DNA of 64,000 nt from positions 1 to 64,000 of the forward strand of contig CANIQT010000017.1 of NCBI GenBank assembly GCA_947469885.1, given 5' to 3'. Positions 1 to 8,503 of this stretch are shown here, in pieces (position 1 is the stretch's first letter; each line of letters opens with the position of its first letter). Made by a program: the position numbers and the translations under genes. The stretch comes from Bacteroidota bacterium. Its GTDB lineage: Bacteria > Bacteroidota > Bacteroidia > 2-12-FULL-35-15. The notes under the pieces are model-generated. The model had not been told where the DNA came from and made no database searches. It saw nothing but the letters and a program-made list of their open reading frames with translations.

Positions 1-80
1 AAAACATGGTTACCAATAAACATATCAAAACGAATTTACTAAAACATGGTTACCAATAAACATATCAAAACGAATTTACT
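1..80. repeat. Two perfect tandem copies of a 40-bp unit
   Basis: Bases 1-40 and 41-80 are identical, and the first four bases of a third copy follow. The array may continue upstream of the window. Each unit contains ggttaccaataaac (8-21 and 48-61). A near-perfect inverted copy, gtttattagtaacc, lies at 116-129, so the region can also fold. It sits directly upstream of the gene at 163. No coding potential is visible. Confidence 0.9.
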
Positions 81-162
81 AAAATGGATTTCGTTTCGTA
101 AATTAGTACACATTCGTTTATTAGTAACCGTATTAAAAAAACAATAAAAAAAAATAATAAAA

Positions 163-933
163 ATGAAAAAAATATATACTTACATAGGCAAACCTATGAG
201 CAAAAAGGAAATCAGAGACCTTCAAAAAAATCTGATGGTGCAAATGTTCAACCCATATACCTTATCGGGCTTTATTTTATTGGCATCCTTGTCGTTACCT
301 ATTACCAAAGGCAAACTTGGTTTCGACCTGCTAACGGCAGATGGAGATTTTGTGCGCAAAGCTAAAGCTGTTCATGCTGCATTGTTGGCAGATGCTGGCG
401 GTTATTACACCGTGCCGTTTGCTAATTTGGCTGCACTGTTAACCGCTATTGACGATTTTGAAACTGAAATGGCAAACATGGATGCAGGAGTGCTGGGCAC
501 ACCGGGTGCAAAAAATGTGGCTAAACGCAAAGTAATGAAGTACCTCAAAAAAGCGTTGAATTACATTAACGATTTGGCATTCGACCAGCAATTGAACGCG
601 GTTGAAATTATTACTGGAAGCACGATGCTTGTGAACATGCCTATTACACAGGACAAACAAGATTTGAAAGCTAACGTTGGTCCTGGAGTAGGGGTAGTGA
701 TGTTGTATGCCAAGGCAGTAAAATGGTATGGCAAGTATCAAAAAGCTACTTACGAATGGCAGTTCACCATTGATAGAGGTACCACTTGGGAAGATTTGCC
801 TTATACCAACAAGGCAAAAACAAGGGTTACCGGTATGCTTACAGGTATCGAAACATCGTTTCGCAAACGTTCGTTCAGCGAAAAAACAGGTTTAAGCCCG
901 TGGAGCGAATGGGTTTCGGTGTATCCTATTTAA
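163..933 (+). CDS. Unrecognised 256-aa protein with a fibronectin III-like C-terminus
   Basis: I do not recognise the family with certainty. There is no signal peptide. Residues about 30-190 look like a mixed helical region with a hydrophobic stretch near 32-48. Residues about 190-256 (YEWQFTIDRGTTWEDLP ... TGLSPWSEWVSVYPI) have the aromatic and Ser-rich spacing of a fibronectin type III or Ig-like strand pattern. ATG at 163 follows an A-rich leader without a clear Shine-Dalgarno. The gene is followed by a C/G-rich hairpin and by the gene at 1042, which it may be transcribed with. Similar proteins occur as hypothetical proteins in Bacteroidota; no function is inferred. Confidence 0.7.
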   Translation: MKKIYTYIGKPMSKKEIRDLQKNLMVQMFNPYTLSGFILLASLSLPITKGKLGFDLLTADGDFVRKAKAVHAALLADAGGYYTVPFANLAALLTAIDDFETEMANMDAGVLGTPGAKNVAKRKVMKYLKKALNYINDLAFDQQLNAVEIITGSTMLVNMPITQDKQDLKANVGPGVGVVMLYAKAVKWYGKYQKATYEWQFTIDRGTTWEDLPYTNKAKTRVTGMLTGIETSFRKRSFSEKTGLSPWSEWVSVYPI

Positions 934-984
934 AAATTCCAGATTTCAAATTTCAAATTCCCCCCTGCTTGTCAGGTAATGGCT

Positions 985-1011
985 CCCCTCCCCTTTTTTC
1001 AAGGGGAGGGG
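985..1011. repeat. C-rich/G-rich perfect hairpin (REP-like)
   Basis: An 11-bp perfect stem, CCCCTCCCCTT pairing with AAGGGGAGGGG, has a 5-nt loop and is followed by gtcgggggtgagg. It stands out strongly from the AT-rich surroundings. It lies 51 bp after the stop of the gene at 163 and 30 bp before the start at 1042. It could be a REP-type element or a transcript-stabilising hairpin. There is no U-tract, so a classical terminator is unlikely. Confidence 0.7.
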
Positions 1012-1041
1012 TCGGGGGTGAGGTCTTACAACTAACAACTA

Positions 1042-1518
1042 ATGAAAGAACTAACAATAAAACTAACACATCTTTTCTCATTCGAAAACATGTTTTTAAA
1101 AACAAAAGAATTTTTTTATGCTATTCTCTTTAAACAAGTGAAGCCGGAAGCACCGGTAATTACTACTAAAAAATCGCAAAAAAAATCGTTATCAGTTGGC
1201 AGCCACTTCGAATTGATGGCCAAAAACAATTTGATAGTGTTTGCTAAAAATGTAAATTACATGATGCGTGTCAATTGCAATTATCCCGAAGCAATTAATT
1301 TGTTATTGGTGCTGGATGTCGCTATTAGTGAGTACCAAATTGCATTGGCAATGGGCAATATTGATGTTCATCATCCCGATTTTTTGTTTGTTAAATCAAA
1401 AAGATGGCGGGTGGTAACCACTTTACAACAGCTGGCAAACGTGGTAACCACAGCAGCCATATTGGATAAAAACAATGCAAAGTTGATTATTGAAGGAGCA
1501 GGGTTTGAAGTGAAATAA
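1042..1518 (+). CDS. Unrecognised 158-aa protein
   Basis: Family not recognised. The ATG at 1042 gives 158 aa. An in-frame ATG at 1090 (MFLKTKEFFYAILFK) would give 142 aa and is equally plausible, because the first 16 residues are low in character. The middle is helical and hydrophobic (NYPEAINLLLVLDVAISEYQIALAMG, residues about 85-110), and the C-terminus is KLIIEGAGFEVK. There is no signal peptide or clear membrane segment. It lies downstream of the 256-aa gene in the same direction. Both genes are followed by the same short motif, gatttcaaatttca, which may point to a shared history. Confidence 0.6.
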   Translation: MKELTIKLTHLFSFENMFLKTKEFFYAILFKQVKPEAPVITTKKSQKKSLSVGSHFELMAKNNLIVFAKNVNYMMRVNCNYPEAINLLLVLDVAISEYQIALAMGNIDVHHPDFLFVKSKRWRVVTTLQQLANVVTTAAILDKNNAKLIIEGAGFEVK

Positions 1519-1659
1519 ATTTCTGATTTCAAATTTCAGATTTCAAATTCGAACCAAAAAAAATGGGGAAAAGAAAATATTAATAGAAGTATATGTTGGG
1601 GGAATTGGTTTTGAATTAAGGTAGAAGATGGTAATAGTAATAATGTATATCTTCGCGGG

Positions 1660-3387
1660 ATGCAAAACCGAATCACCCTATTATTAGTCATCTTATTACT
1701 TCATTTTCCGGTTTTATCACAAACAGTTTATCCTACAGATTACTTTCAATCTCCTGTTGGTGTTGGATTGTCGCTTGTTGGTAATTTCGGAGAAATTCGA
1801 CCTAATCATTTTCATGCTGGTTTTGATATTCGTACCGGAGGGCACGAAGGAGTGGTTGTTTCTTCTATTGCAGATGGGTATGTATCACGAATAAAAATAA
1901 GTTCTACCGGCTACGGCAAAGCAATTTATATTACTCACCCAAACGGATTTACCAGCCTTTATGGGCACTTGCAACGTTATACCAAAGAAATAGCCGATGT
2001 AGCATCGCAAATACAATATGCTACCGAGTCGTTTGAAATTGATACCCTCCTCTCCCCTACTCTGCTGCCCGTGAAAAAGGGGCAACAGATAGCTTTTTCG
2101 GGTAATTCAGGAAGCTCGTCAGGTCCACATTTGCATTTTGAAATGCGCGATACTAAAACAGAAAAGCCCGTTAATCCTTATGAGTTTGGGTTTAAAATTC
2201 CAGACGAAACAACACCAAAAATAATTCAATTAGCCATTTTTACCATTGGTAAAACTGCATCAATAAATGGAAAACAAACTATAAAAAAAATAAAACCTGT
2301 TTTTACTAAGAATAAATACAGCATTACAACAGCTGATACCATAACCGTTAACGGAGAAATTGGTTTCGGCATCGAATGTTATGATACTGAAAATAGTTCC
2401 ACCAATCACAATGGAGTATTTTCGATTGAACTGCAAATGGACAAAAAACGAATTTATTATCATGAATTGGAAACTTTTTCGTTCGACAACACCAGGTATG
2501 TCAATGCACATATTGCCTATCCTGAAAAAATAAAACACAACGAAGTGATTCAAAAATGTTTTGTGGCAAAGAATAATAAACTTGAAATATATAAAGACGT
2601 AGTGAATGGCGGAATTATTAATTTTACGGATGATAGCGTGCATTTAATAAAATATATGGTAAAAGATTTTGTTGGCAACACCTCAGAAATTCAGTTAAAA
2701 GTTAAAAGTAAATTATCCGTAAAATTAAAACCAAATAATCTTGTTTCCAATTCCATTCCTTTTGATTGCCTGCAGGAAAATAAATTTGAAAATGAGGAAA
2801 TACAAATTACAATTCCTGCACTTGCTTTGTATGACGATATTAATTTTGTTTATTCTAAAACGCTGGATTTAAAAGCACCTTATGCACCTCTTCATCATAT
2901 TCAGAACGAGGAAATTACTTCACAAAAATCGTATTCATTAAGTATCAAAGCCATTAAACTTCCTGATTCGTTGCAAAACAAAGCCTGCATTATTTCTATT
3001 TCCAACAATAGGAAAGTAATTTATCAGGGCGGTGATTACAAGGATGGCTGGGTGACAACACGTACAAAAACTTTCGGAAATTTTACCATTGCTATTGATA
3101 ATATACCACCTGTGGTAAACCCGCAATTTAAAATGCCGGATAAAAATAATGTGGATTTAACCAAAACAAAAACAATTCGTTTTAAAGCAAAAGATGCGCT
3201 TTCAGGAATAAAAAAATATAAAGCAACAATAGATGATAAATGGGTGTTGTGCGAATACGAATTAAAAAGTGATTTGTTGTATTATACCTTTGACGATAAA
3301 ATAAAATCGGGGGAGCACACGTTTAAACTGGAAGTGAGCGATGATAAAGACAATATTACCAAATTGAGTTTTAAATTTAAAAGATAA
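1660..3387 (+). CDS. Secreted M23-family metallopeptidase
   Basis: Predicted zinc peptidoglycan endopeptidase or LytM-like factor acting in the periplasm. Residues 1-20 form a signal peptide (LLLVILLLHFPVLS, then QTVYP). The LytM domain spans about 35-175. It has the HxxxD zinc motif at H52-D56 (HAGFD), a YGHL motif around H103, and the HxH motif at H157/H159 (GPHLHFE). All the metal ligands are therefore present and the enzyme is probably active. Residues 180-575 are a long beta-rich region ending in a domain with 'DALSGIKKYKATIDDKW', typical of Bacteroidota M23 proteins. The gene stands alone; cggg precedes the ATG, with a weak TAnnTTTG-like TATCTTCG just upstream. Confidence 0.9.
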   Translation: MQNRITLLLVILLLHFPVLSQTVYPTDYFQSPVGVGLSLVGNFGEIRPNHFHAGFDIRTGGHEGVVVSSIADGYVSRIKISSTGYGKAIYITHPNGFTSLYGHLQRYTKEIADVASQIQYATESFEIDTLLSPTLLPVKKGQQIAFSGNSGSSSGPHLHFEMRDTKTEKPVNPYEFGFKIPDETTPKIIQLAIFTIGKTASINGKQTIKKIKPVFTKNKYSITTADTITVNGEIGFGIECYDTENSSTNHNGVFSIELQMDKKRIYYHELETFSFDNTRYVNAHIAYPEKIKHNEVIQKCFVAKNNKLEIYKDVVNGGIINFTDDSVHLIKYMVKDFVGNTSEIQLKVKSKLSVKLKPNNLVSNSIPFDCLQENKFENEEIQITIPALALYDDINFVYSKTLDLKAPYAPLHHIQNEEITSQKSYSLSIKAIKLPDSLQNKACIISISNNRKVIYQGGDYKDGWVTTRTKTFGNFTIAIDNIPPVVNPQFKMPDKNNVDLTKTKTIRFKAKDALSGIKKYKATIDDKWVLCEYELKSDLLYYTFDDKIKSGEHTFKLEVSDDKDNITKLSFKFKR

Positions 3388-3439
3388 ATTAATTATCTCA
3401 AATTGCAAGTTGAAAAGGTACTTGTATTGGGCAATTCAC

Positions 3440-3574
3440 AATAGCCCCGACCTTTAGGTTGGGGGAAAATAATAAAAGATGTAATTGGGCTTTAGCCCAA
3501 CAATAACAACATTTTTTTGGCTAAAGCCAATATTTCTAATCAAATGTTACCACGACCTAAAGGTCGTGGCTATT
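3440..3574. repeat. Nested-palindrome REP/MITE-like element, copy A
   Basis: The outer ends are aatagcc ... ggctatt. A palindrome is present at each end: a degenerate left copy at 3444-3464 (gccccgacctttaggttggg) and a perfect right copy at 3550-3569 (ccacgacctaaaggtcgtgg). Two inner palindromes, ttgggctttagcccaa (3485-3500) and ttggctaaagccaa (3517-3530), lie between them. Left and right halves are inverted copies of one another, so the element can form either four small hairpins or one long one. It lies between the M23 gene and the convergent LOG gene. Related copies are at 4427 and 15501. Confidence 0.9.
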
Positions 3575-3612
3575 GACTTTTAAACAGTTTCACAACTAGC
3601 AAGATAAATTAA

Positions 3613-4374
3613 TTATCTCCTTTCGCCCAGCCACGAAAATAGTTGAATTGGTTTTTTCCTTTTTAAATGAAATTGTTCCACTGCATTTTTCTCTATGTGT
3701 GCAATTGCTTCTTCCACCGAATCGGTGAACAACAACAACTTCATGTCTTCTTCAAGTATGGTTCCCGAAGCAATCATCACATCAAAATGCTCGCACAATT
3801 GTTTATGGAAATTAATATCCATGAGCACCACCGGGAATCGTTTAATAAAATTAGTCTGTATCAATGTTAATGCTTCAAACAATTCATCCATTGTTCCAAA
3901 CCCACCCGGCATTACCACAAAGGCATACGAATATTTGGTGAGCAACACTTTTCGCACAAAAAAATAACGAATGTTTACCCATTTATCCAAGTAAGCATTG
4001 GGGCGTTGTTCCTGCGGCAACACAATGTTGCAGCCTACAGAAACTCCTCCTGCTTCTTTTGCCCCCCTGTTAGCAGCTTCCATTATTCCGGGGCCTCCTC
4101 CTGTTATCACTGTGAAGCCCATATTTGCAAGTGCCCCACCCATTTTTCGAGCCAATTCATAACTCTTGTGTCCTTCCTTGAAGCGTGCCGAACCAAAAAC
4201 AGTAACACACTGACCAACAAAATGAAGTTTTCTGAATCCTTTAATAAACTCAAAAATTATTTTCATTAAAAAAATAAAATCAACTATTCTTGATTGTGGT
4301 CCTTCCAAAAAGGATTTCTCTTCCTGATTTGGTTTAGGTAAGGTAACTTCTTCAGTTTTTTTTTCTACTTCCAT
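3613..4374 (-). CDS. LOG-family (TIGR00730) Rossmann-fold protein
   Basis: Member of the LOG/lysine-decarboxylase-like family, whose characterised members release the base from cytokinin or nucleoside 5'-monophosphates. The family signatures are clear: GSARF (61-65), GGGPGIMEAANRGA (92-105) and PGGFGTMDE (156-164), the last carrying the catalytic Arg/Glu neighbourhood. About 50 N-terminal residues precede the domain (acidic, then FIFLMKIIFEFIKGFRKL), which makes it longer than the roughly 190-aa minimal LOG enzymes. It is convergent with the M23 gene, separated by repeat copy A. The substrate is not known in Bacteroidota; phosphoribohydrolase activity is inferred from the family. Confidence 0.88.
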   Translation of the reverse strand: MEVEKKTEEVTLPKPNQEEKSFLEGPQSRIVDFIFLMKIIFEFIKGFRKLHFVGQCVTVFGSARFKEGHKSYELARKMGGALANMGFTVITGGGPGIMEAANRGAKEAGGVSVGCNIVLPQEQRPNAYLDKWVNIRYFFVRKVLLTKYSYAFVVMPGGFGTMDELFEALTLIQTNFIKRFPVVLMDINFHKQLCEHFDVMIASGTILEEDMKLLLFTDSVEEAIAHIEKNAVEQFHLKRKKPIQLFSWLGERR

Positions 4375-4426
4375 ATTGGTTGCGAAATTACATATTTATG
4401 ACAATCAAAAGGCGGATAAGGAGTCT

Positions 4427-4559
4427 ATTAATTGCCACGACCTTTAGGTCGTGGATTAATAAAACTATGAAATTGGGCTTTAGCCAAATTTGCTTATTGT
4501 GGCTAAAGCCTAATAAGATTAAAACTTTTAACCACGACCTAAAGGTCGTGGCAATTAAT
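4427..4559. repeat. Nested-palindrome REP/MITE-like element, copy B
   Basis: Arms attaattgcc and ggcaattaat bound two copies of the ccacgacc-ttta-ggtcgtgg palindrome in opposite orientation (about 4435-4454 and 4532-4551). Inner gggctttagcc and ggctaaagcc palindromes lie between them. Similarity with copy C continues into the flanks: gagtctattaattgcc on the left and ggcaattaattcaa plus cct-agt on the right. It lies 69 bp upstream of the interrupted hydrolase, between divergent genes. Confidence 0.93.
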
Positions 4560-4628
4560 TCAACCCTGAGTCACATATTAATACTTTTCTGTTTGTTGTT
4601 TACTATTTTATATTTTTACGGAAAAATT

Positions 4629-5312
4629 ATGGAACACATCTTATTATTACATGGTGCCATTGGTGCCAAAGACCAACTGCAACCTTTAGCCGAAAAATTA
4701 AAGAACAATTTTATTGTTCATACCCTTAGTTTTAGTGGTCATGGTGGTGAGCCAATGGCCGATGAATTTTCTATAACATTATTTGCCAATAATGTTCTTG
4801 ATTATATAATCAAACAAAATATTAGCAGGATAAATATTTTTGGTTATAGCATGGGCGGATATGTTGCTTTGTATTTGGCAAAACATCATCCCGAAAAAAT
4901 AATTAAAGTGTTTTCGTTTGCTGCCAAGTTTCAATGGACTCCCGAAATAGCACAACAGGAAATTAAAATGCTTAATGCAACAAAGATTGAAGAAAAAATT
5001 CCTGCCTTTGCTAAAACGCTGGAATAGCGGCATTCTCCCAACGACTGGAAAATGGTTTTAAATAAAATTTCTGAAATGCTTATTCGTGTGGGGGAGCAAA
5101 CACCTTTAAATAGTAGTGATTTCGAAACTATAGAAACGCCTGTATTGATAGGCATTGGCGATAAAGATGCAACAGTTACCCTGGAAGAAACTATTGTTGT
5201 GTATCGCAAATTAAAGAATGCAAATTTTATTGTTTTCCCTGACACACCTCATCCGATTGAAAAAATTTCAGTGGATAGATTATCGGAAGAAATAATAAAA
5301 TTCTTTAAATAA
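4629..5312 (+). pseudogene. Alpha/beta hydrolase interrupted by an in-frame TAG stop
   Basis: One reading frame runs from the ATG at 4629 to 5312 and is broken only by TAG at 5025-5027. The first part (132 codons) holds the strand after the start (HILLLHGAIGAK, oxyanion HG motif) and the nucleophile elbow GYSMGG. The second part holds the catalytic Asp region (VLIGIGDKDATVT) and the His region (FPDTPHPIEK). The residues around the break read ...FAKTLE-stop-RHSPNDWKMVLNK. Family members usually continue through this RHxxNDW segment, so a single CAG-to-TAG change would explain it. The enzyme would need readthrough to be active. The substrate is unknown. An upstream TTG-initiated extension would run through repeat copy B and is not credible. 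Confidence 0.85.
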
Positions 5313-5344
5313 AAAACCTTGCCACGTTTAGGAGGCAAGGTTTT
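5313..5344. terminator. Bidirectional intrinsic terminator
   Basis: A perfect 11-bp stem, aaaaccttgcc / ggcaaggtttt, with a 10-nt loop and A/T tracts on both sides lies between the convergent hydrolase and the M49 peptidase gene. Confidence 0.88.
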
Positions 5345-5379
5345 AGAATTTAGAAATTAATATTTAGGATTTATTCCGT

Positions 5380-7455
5380 TTAATTTTTCACCGGCAAATA
5401 ACCGTAATCTTTACCGTAACGAAGCATCTGCTCCATAAAACTTTCGGTGTTTTCGATTTTTACATCAGTAATTTTATCACCTTCCATCACAGCAACCAAT
5501 TTAGGTTGAATAAAGCCCATGTATGGAGCAATGTTTAACTTTTCCATTCGTGTGTGAACTTCTTTCAGCAATGCTTGATCCACCTTTACTCCATAGTTTT
5601 CAACGAGGTCTCTGCCTGCTTTAAAATCTCCTTCCGATTTTATGCGTTGAATTTCTTTTAACAACTGACCAAATAAATCACGCAATTTGTTGTAATCGTT
5701 TATTTTGAAATAAGTTTTGCCATCTTTGGAAACACGCTCAATCACATTGTCTTTTTTTCCTTTATCAAACACCCACGAAGCGTTCATCTGGCGGTTGCGC
5801 ATGTGTGCTTCTTCCAGATTATCACCTTCCTTGATACGAACCAATTGCGTCATCATTCCATTCATAATGTAATAATCGTATTGAGCTTTGCCCACTTCAA
5901 TGGAAGGACTAACACCAATATCCACCAGCTTTTGATCCATGATGTAATATAAACCAACCAAATCAGCGCGTCCTTCTTCCAATGTGCCTGCATAATTTTT
6001 CAGCGTAACATCAGGTGTACTCACTCCTTTATTTAATTGCCCGGAAGCATGACCAATCACTTCGTGCATATCCGTTTCCAAATCTCCACTCAAAGGACCA
6101 TATTTCGCAACTCTGTCTTTCACTTCATCACTTGCTCCAAATTCTCCAATGGTAGGACTTTTGGCACGTGCAAAATTATACGAGTAAACAATATTGCTTA
6201 ACGAAACCGATTTGGAACCATAGTTTTCTCTTATCCATTCGGAGTTCGGAAGGTTGATACCAATCGGAGTAGTTGGTGCATTATCACCAGCTTCGCCAAT
6301 AACGGTAATTACTTTAGCGGAAATTCCTTTTACTTCTTTCTTTTTATGTGCATCGGCAATTGGCGAATGGTCTTCAAACCATTGCGCTTCTTTTGCAATG
6401 GCAGCAATACGTTTGGTGGCTTCCATGTCTTTCATCGAAACAACAGATTCGTAGCCTCCTTTTTTCTGCATCGCATCGTGATACACTTCAATAAAGCCAT
6501 TCACCACATCCACACGAGAAGCAGTGTCGCCAACCCACGAAATAGAATACTTATCAAAGTCTTTTAAATCTCCACTTTTGTAATATTTGATTAATTCCAG
6601 CAACGTAGTTTTCTGAACATCATTTTCAGCAACAGTACTTGCTTTTTCTAACCAGTAAATTACTTTATCAATAGCTGCACCATACATTCCGCCACTCTTC
6701 CATACTTTTTCTACCAGCTTGCCATTTTCCTTTACCACTTTCGAATTCAATCCCCAAGATGGTGGTTCATTTTCACCTTTAGTGCCCATTCCTGCATAAA
6801 ATGTTTCCACTTCCTTTTGAGTCACTCCTTCATAAAAATTACCTGCAGATGCTTTTACAACATCAACATTTGCGCTAAGGTCAACCGTTTTAGGAGCCAC
6901 TTTTGGATCGAAGATGATAGGATGAAGCATCTTTATAAAATCTTCCATGTTCATTCCATCAAGCGGTAGTTTTGCATTATCGCTTTTGCTGATTAACTCT
7001 TCAAAATAATCAAAAGAAAATTCAGGAAGCATTTTTGCATTACTGTAATGATGATGAATTCCGGAAGCATAAAACACCCGTTTACTGTATTCTTCAAACT
7101 TTTTATACTCTTCTGTGGATTTATCTCCAGCATAGGTAGTCAATATTGTTTCCAGAGTTTTACGCACATATAAATTGTATTTATATTTTTGGTCCCATGC
7201 CATATCTCTGCCACATAAACCTGCTTCGTATAGGTAATAGGCCAGCTGTTTTTGTTGTAATGATAAATCCGAAAAGCCTGGAATATCATATCGCAACACT
7301 TGAACATCTGCAAAACGGTCTGCCATAATTTCTGTGGTAGAAGTAGTTGTAGAATCTTTATGTTCTGTTGTTTCTTTTTTTGTTTCGCCCGAATTACAAG
7401 CAGTAAGTAATGCAGATAAAAGGATTGCTGAAACGGATAGTTGTTTGATTTTCAT
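5380..7455 (-). CDS. Lipoprotein dipeptidyl-peptidase III (M49 family)
   Basis: Zinc dipeptidyl peptidase that would remove dipeptides from peptide N-termini. The N-terminus is a lipoprotein signal (SAILLSALLTACNSG, Cys at about 20), so it is tethered to an envelope membrane facing the periplasm or outside. The M49 zinc motif HEVIGH is at 464-469, and the third ligand lies in the EEGRADLVGLY segment about 30 residues later (family consensus EECRAE). Length (691 aa) fits bacterial M49 enzymes. It is the last gene of a compact minus-strand group with the genes at 7480 and 7858 (gaps 24 and 30 bp) and ends at the bidirectional terminator at 5313. Confidence 0.93.
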   Translation of the reverse strand: MKIKQLSVSAILLSALLTACNSGETKKETTEHKDSTTTSTTEIMADRFADVQVLRYDIPGFSDLSLQQKQLAYYLYEAGLCGRDMAWDQKYKYNLYVRKTLETILTTYAGDKSTEEYKKFEEYSKRVFYASGIHHHYSNAKMLPEFSFDYFEELISKSDNAKLPLDGMNMEDFIKMLHPIIFDPKVAPKTVDLSANVDVVKASAGNFYEGVTQKEVETFYAGMGTKGENEPPSWGLNSKVVKENGKLVEKVWKSGGMYGAAIDKVIYWLEKASTVAENDVQKTTLLELIKYYKSGDLKDFDKYSISWVGDTASRVDVVNGFIEVYHDAMQKKGGYESVVSMKDMEATKRIAAIAKEAQWFEDHSPIADAHKKKEVKGISAKVITVIGEAGDNAPTTPIGINLPNSEWIRENYGSKSVSLSNIVYSYNFARAKSPTIGEFGASDEVKDRVAKYGPLSGDLETDMHEVIGHASGQLNKGVSTPDVTLKNYAGTLEEGRADLVGLYYIMDQKLVDIGVSPSIEVGKAQYDYYIMNGMMTQLVRIKEGDNLEEAHMRNRQMNASWVFDKGKKDNVIERVSKDGKTYFKINDYNKLRDLFGQLLKEIQRIKSEGDFKAGRDLVENYGVKVDQALLKEVHTRMEKLNIAPYMGFIQPKLVAVMEGDKITDVKIENTESFMEQMLRYGKDYGYLPVKN

Positions 7456-7479
7456 TTAATAATTTATTTAGATGTATAA

Positions 7480-7827
7480 TTATTTTTTTCTTGATTTCAT
7501 AAAAGCAAATACTCCGATAACCAGCAATGGCAAACCAATACCTAAATACAGATTTCGCTCTCCTGCTGCATCGTCTCTATCTTGAGCAGCATACGTTACA
7601 TAACGATTTGCTTTTTCCAGTTCTTCCAACAATTGGTGGGCATCGGGTGCATTGGCAGCCTGTGCATCACCCGATTTTTTTAATAATTCTCCAGCTTTTT
7701 GTTGATGTTCATCAAATCTACCCTGAGCTTCGGAAATAGCTGTTTGCCAGAATATACCGTTGCCTGTACTTGCAAGTCCTGCCAATAGCAGAACAATTGC
7801 AATAATTAAAGTTGTTTTTTTGTTCAT
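7480..7827 (-). CDS. Small two-helix membrane protein
   Basis: 115 aa, unrecognised. It has an N-terminal hydrophobic helix (TTLIIAIVLLLAGLAS, about 5-20), a polar Gln/Glu/Ala-rich helical middle likely to form a coiled coil (about 30-85), and a second membrane helix (LYLGIGLPLLVIGVFAFM, about 92-109) ending in KSRKK. The charged tail suggests a cytoplasmic C-terminus with the middle outside. It lies between a lipoprotein gene and the M49 peptidase gene in one apparent operon. No function can be given. Confidence 0.75.
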   Translation of the reverse strand: MNKKTTLIIAIVLLLAGLASTGNGIFWQTAISEAQGRFDEHQQKAGELLKKSGDAQAANAPDAHQLLEELEKANRYVTYAAQDRDDAAGERNLYLGIGLPLLVIGVFAFMKSRKK

Positions 7828-7857
7828 GATTTTTGATTTTAAAAAGTGATTTAATTT

Positions 7858-8424
7858 TTATTCTTTTTTTGCAGGTGATAAATCGTTAAGCTTTACATCA
7901 AATAATTTATACAACCCTATTATTTGACCATCATCTGTTAGCTTATAAGTATTGAACGTAACGAAGGATACTTTTTTATTAAGCGTATAATTTACAGTAT
8001 CCAATTCCATACTTTCATTAAACCGCATTTGAGCAATATCTTCTGCCTGAAATTTAAGTAACATAGGTGCACTAAGCATAGTACCCGGGTTGTTTGGGTC
8101 TTCTGCCATGTGTGTGGAATCCCACTTTTCAATTCTGTTTTTAAAATCGTTGATAGATAATTCTCCGGCAGGATAAGAAGTGTATGCTTTGAGTTTACCC
8201 GCTAACACGGCTTTTGTCATGGATTCAAAAATTGCCTTTTTATCATATTTATACACTTCATCCCAATTTTCCTTACTCCACAAGGTATCTTGCACCATTG
8301 GTAAAAGGGTTTCTACGTTAGATGCCCAAAGAACACCATTGCTGGTTGCATCCGAATTTGTTGTTGCACTTTTGTTGCAGGCAATCATGGTTGCACACAA
8401 CACAATAAAGGTCAGTTTTTTCAT
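7858..8424 (-). CDS. Hypothetical lipoprotein
   Basis: 188 aa from the ATG at 8424. A longer frame would start at TTG 8451, but the lipoprotein signal MKKLTFIVLCATMIACNKS begins exactly at the ATG, and a TAAATTTG -7 box sits just upstream. The lipobox Cys is at residue 16. The rest is soluble and mixed alpha/beta, with 'DSTHMAEDPNNPGTMLSAPMLLKFQ', which resembles the 'DSTIVKEDKYHPGTMISAPEIRYF' stretch of the unrelated-looking secreted protein at 31857. This suggests a shared fold. It is the first gene of the group leading to the M49 peptidase. Confidence 0.8.
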   Translation of the reverse strand: MKKLTFIVLCATMIACNKSATTNSDATSNGVLWASNVETLLPMVQDTLWSKENWDEVYKYDKKAIFESMTKAVLAGKLKAYTSYPAGELSINDFKNRIEKWDSTHMAEDPNNPGTMLSAPMLLKFQAEDIAQMRFNESMELDTVNYTLNKKVSFVTFNTYKLTDDGQIIGLYKLFDVKLNDLSPAKKE

Positions 8425-8448
8425 TGTTGGTAGTTTAGATAGTTTCGA

Positions 8449-8456
8449 CAAATTTA
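8449..8456 (-). promoter_or_regulatory. Bacteroidota-type -7 box for the 8424 gene
   Basis: On the minus strand the sequence reads TAAATTTG (consensus TAnnTTTG), 24 nt upstream of the ATG at 8424. A TTTG lies only 14 bp further upstream, shorter than usual, so only the -7 element is convincing. It supports the ATG rather than the upstream TTG as start. Confidence 0.45.
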
Positions 8457-8503
8457 CATTTTTTTAATTTCAAAGTATTTTCTTACTATAATTTTTCTTC
8501 CAT

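Noticed and set aside
4380..4628. N-terminal extension of the hydrolase from a TTG codon
   Set aside because: It runs through REP-like copy B, and the family N-terminus (HILLLHGA) begins at ATG 4629.
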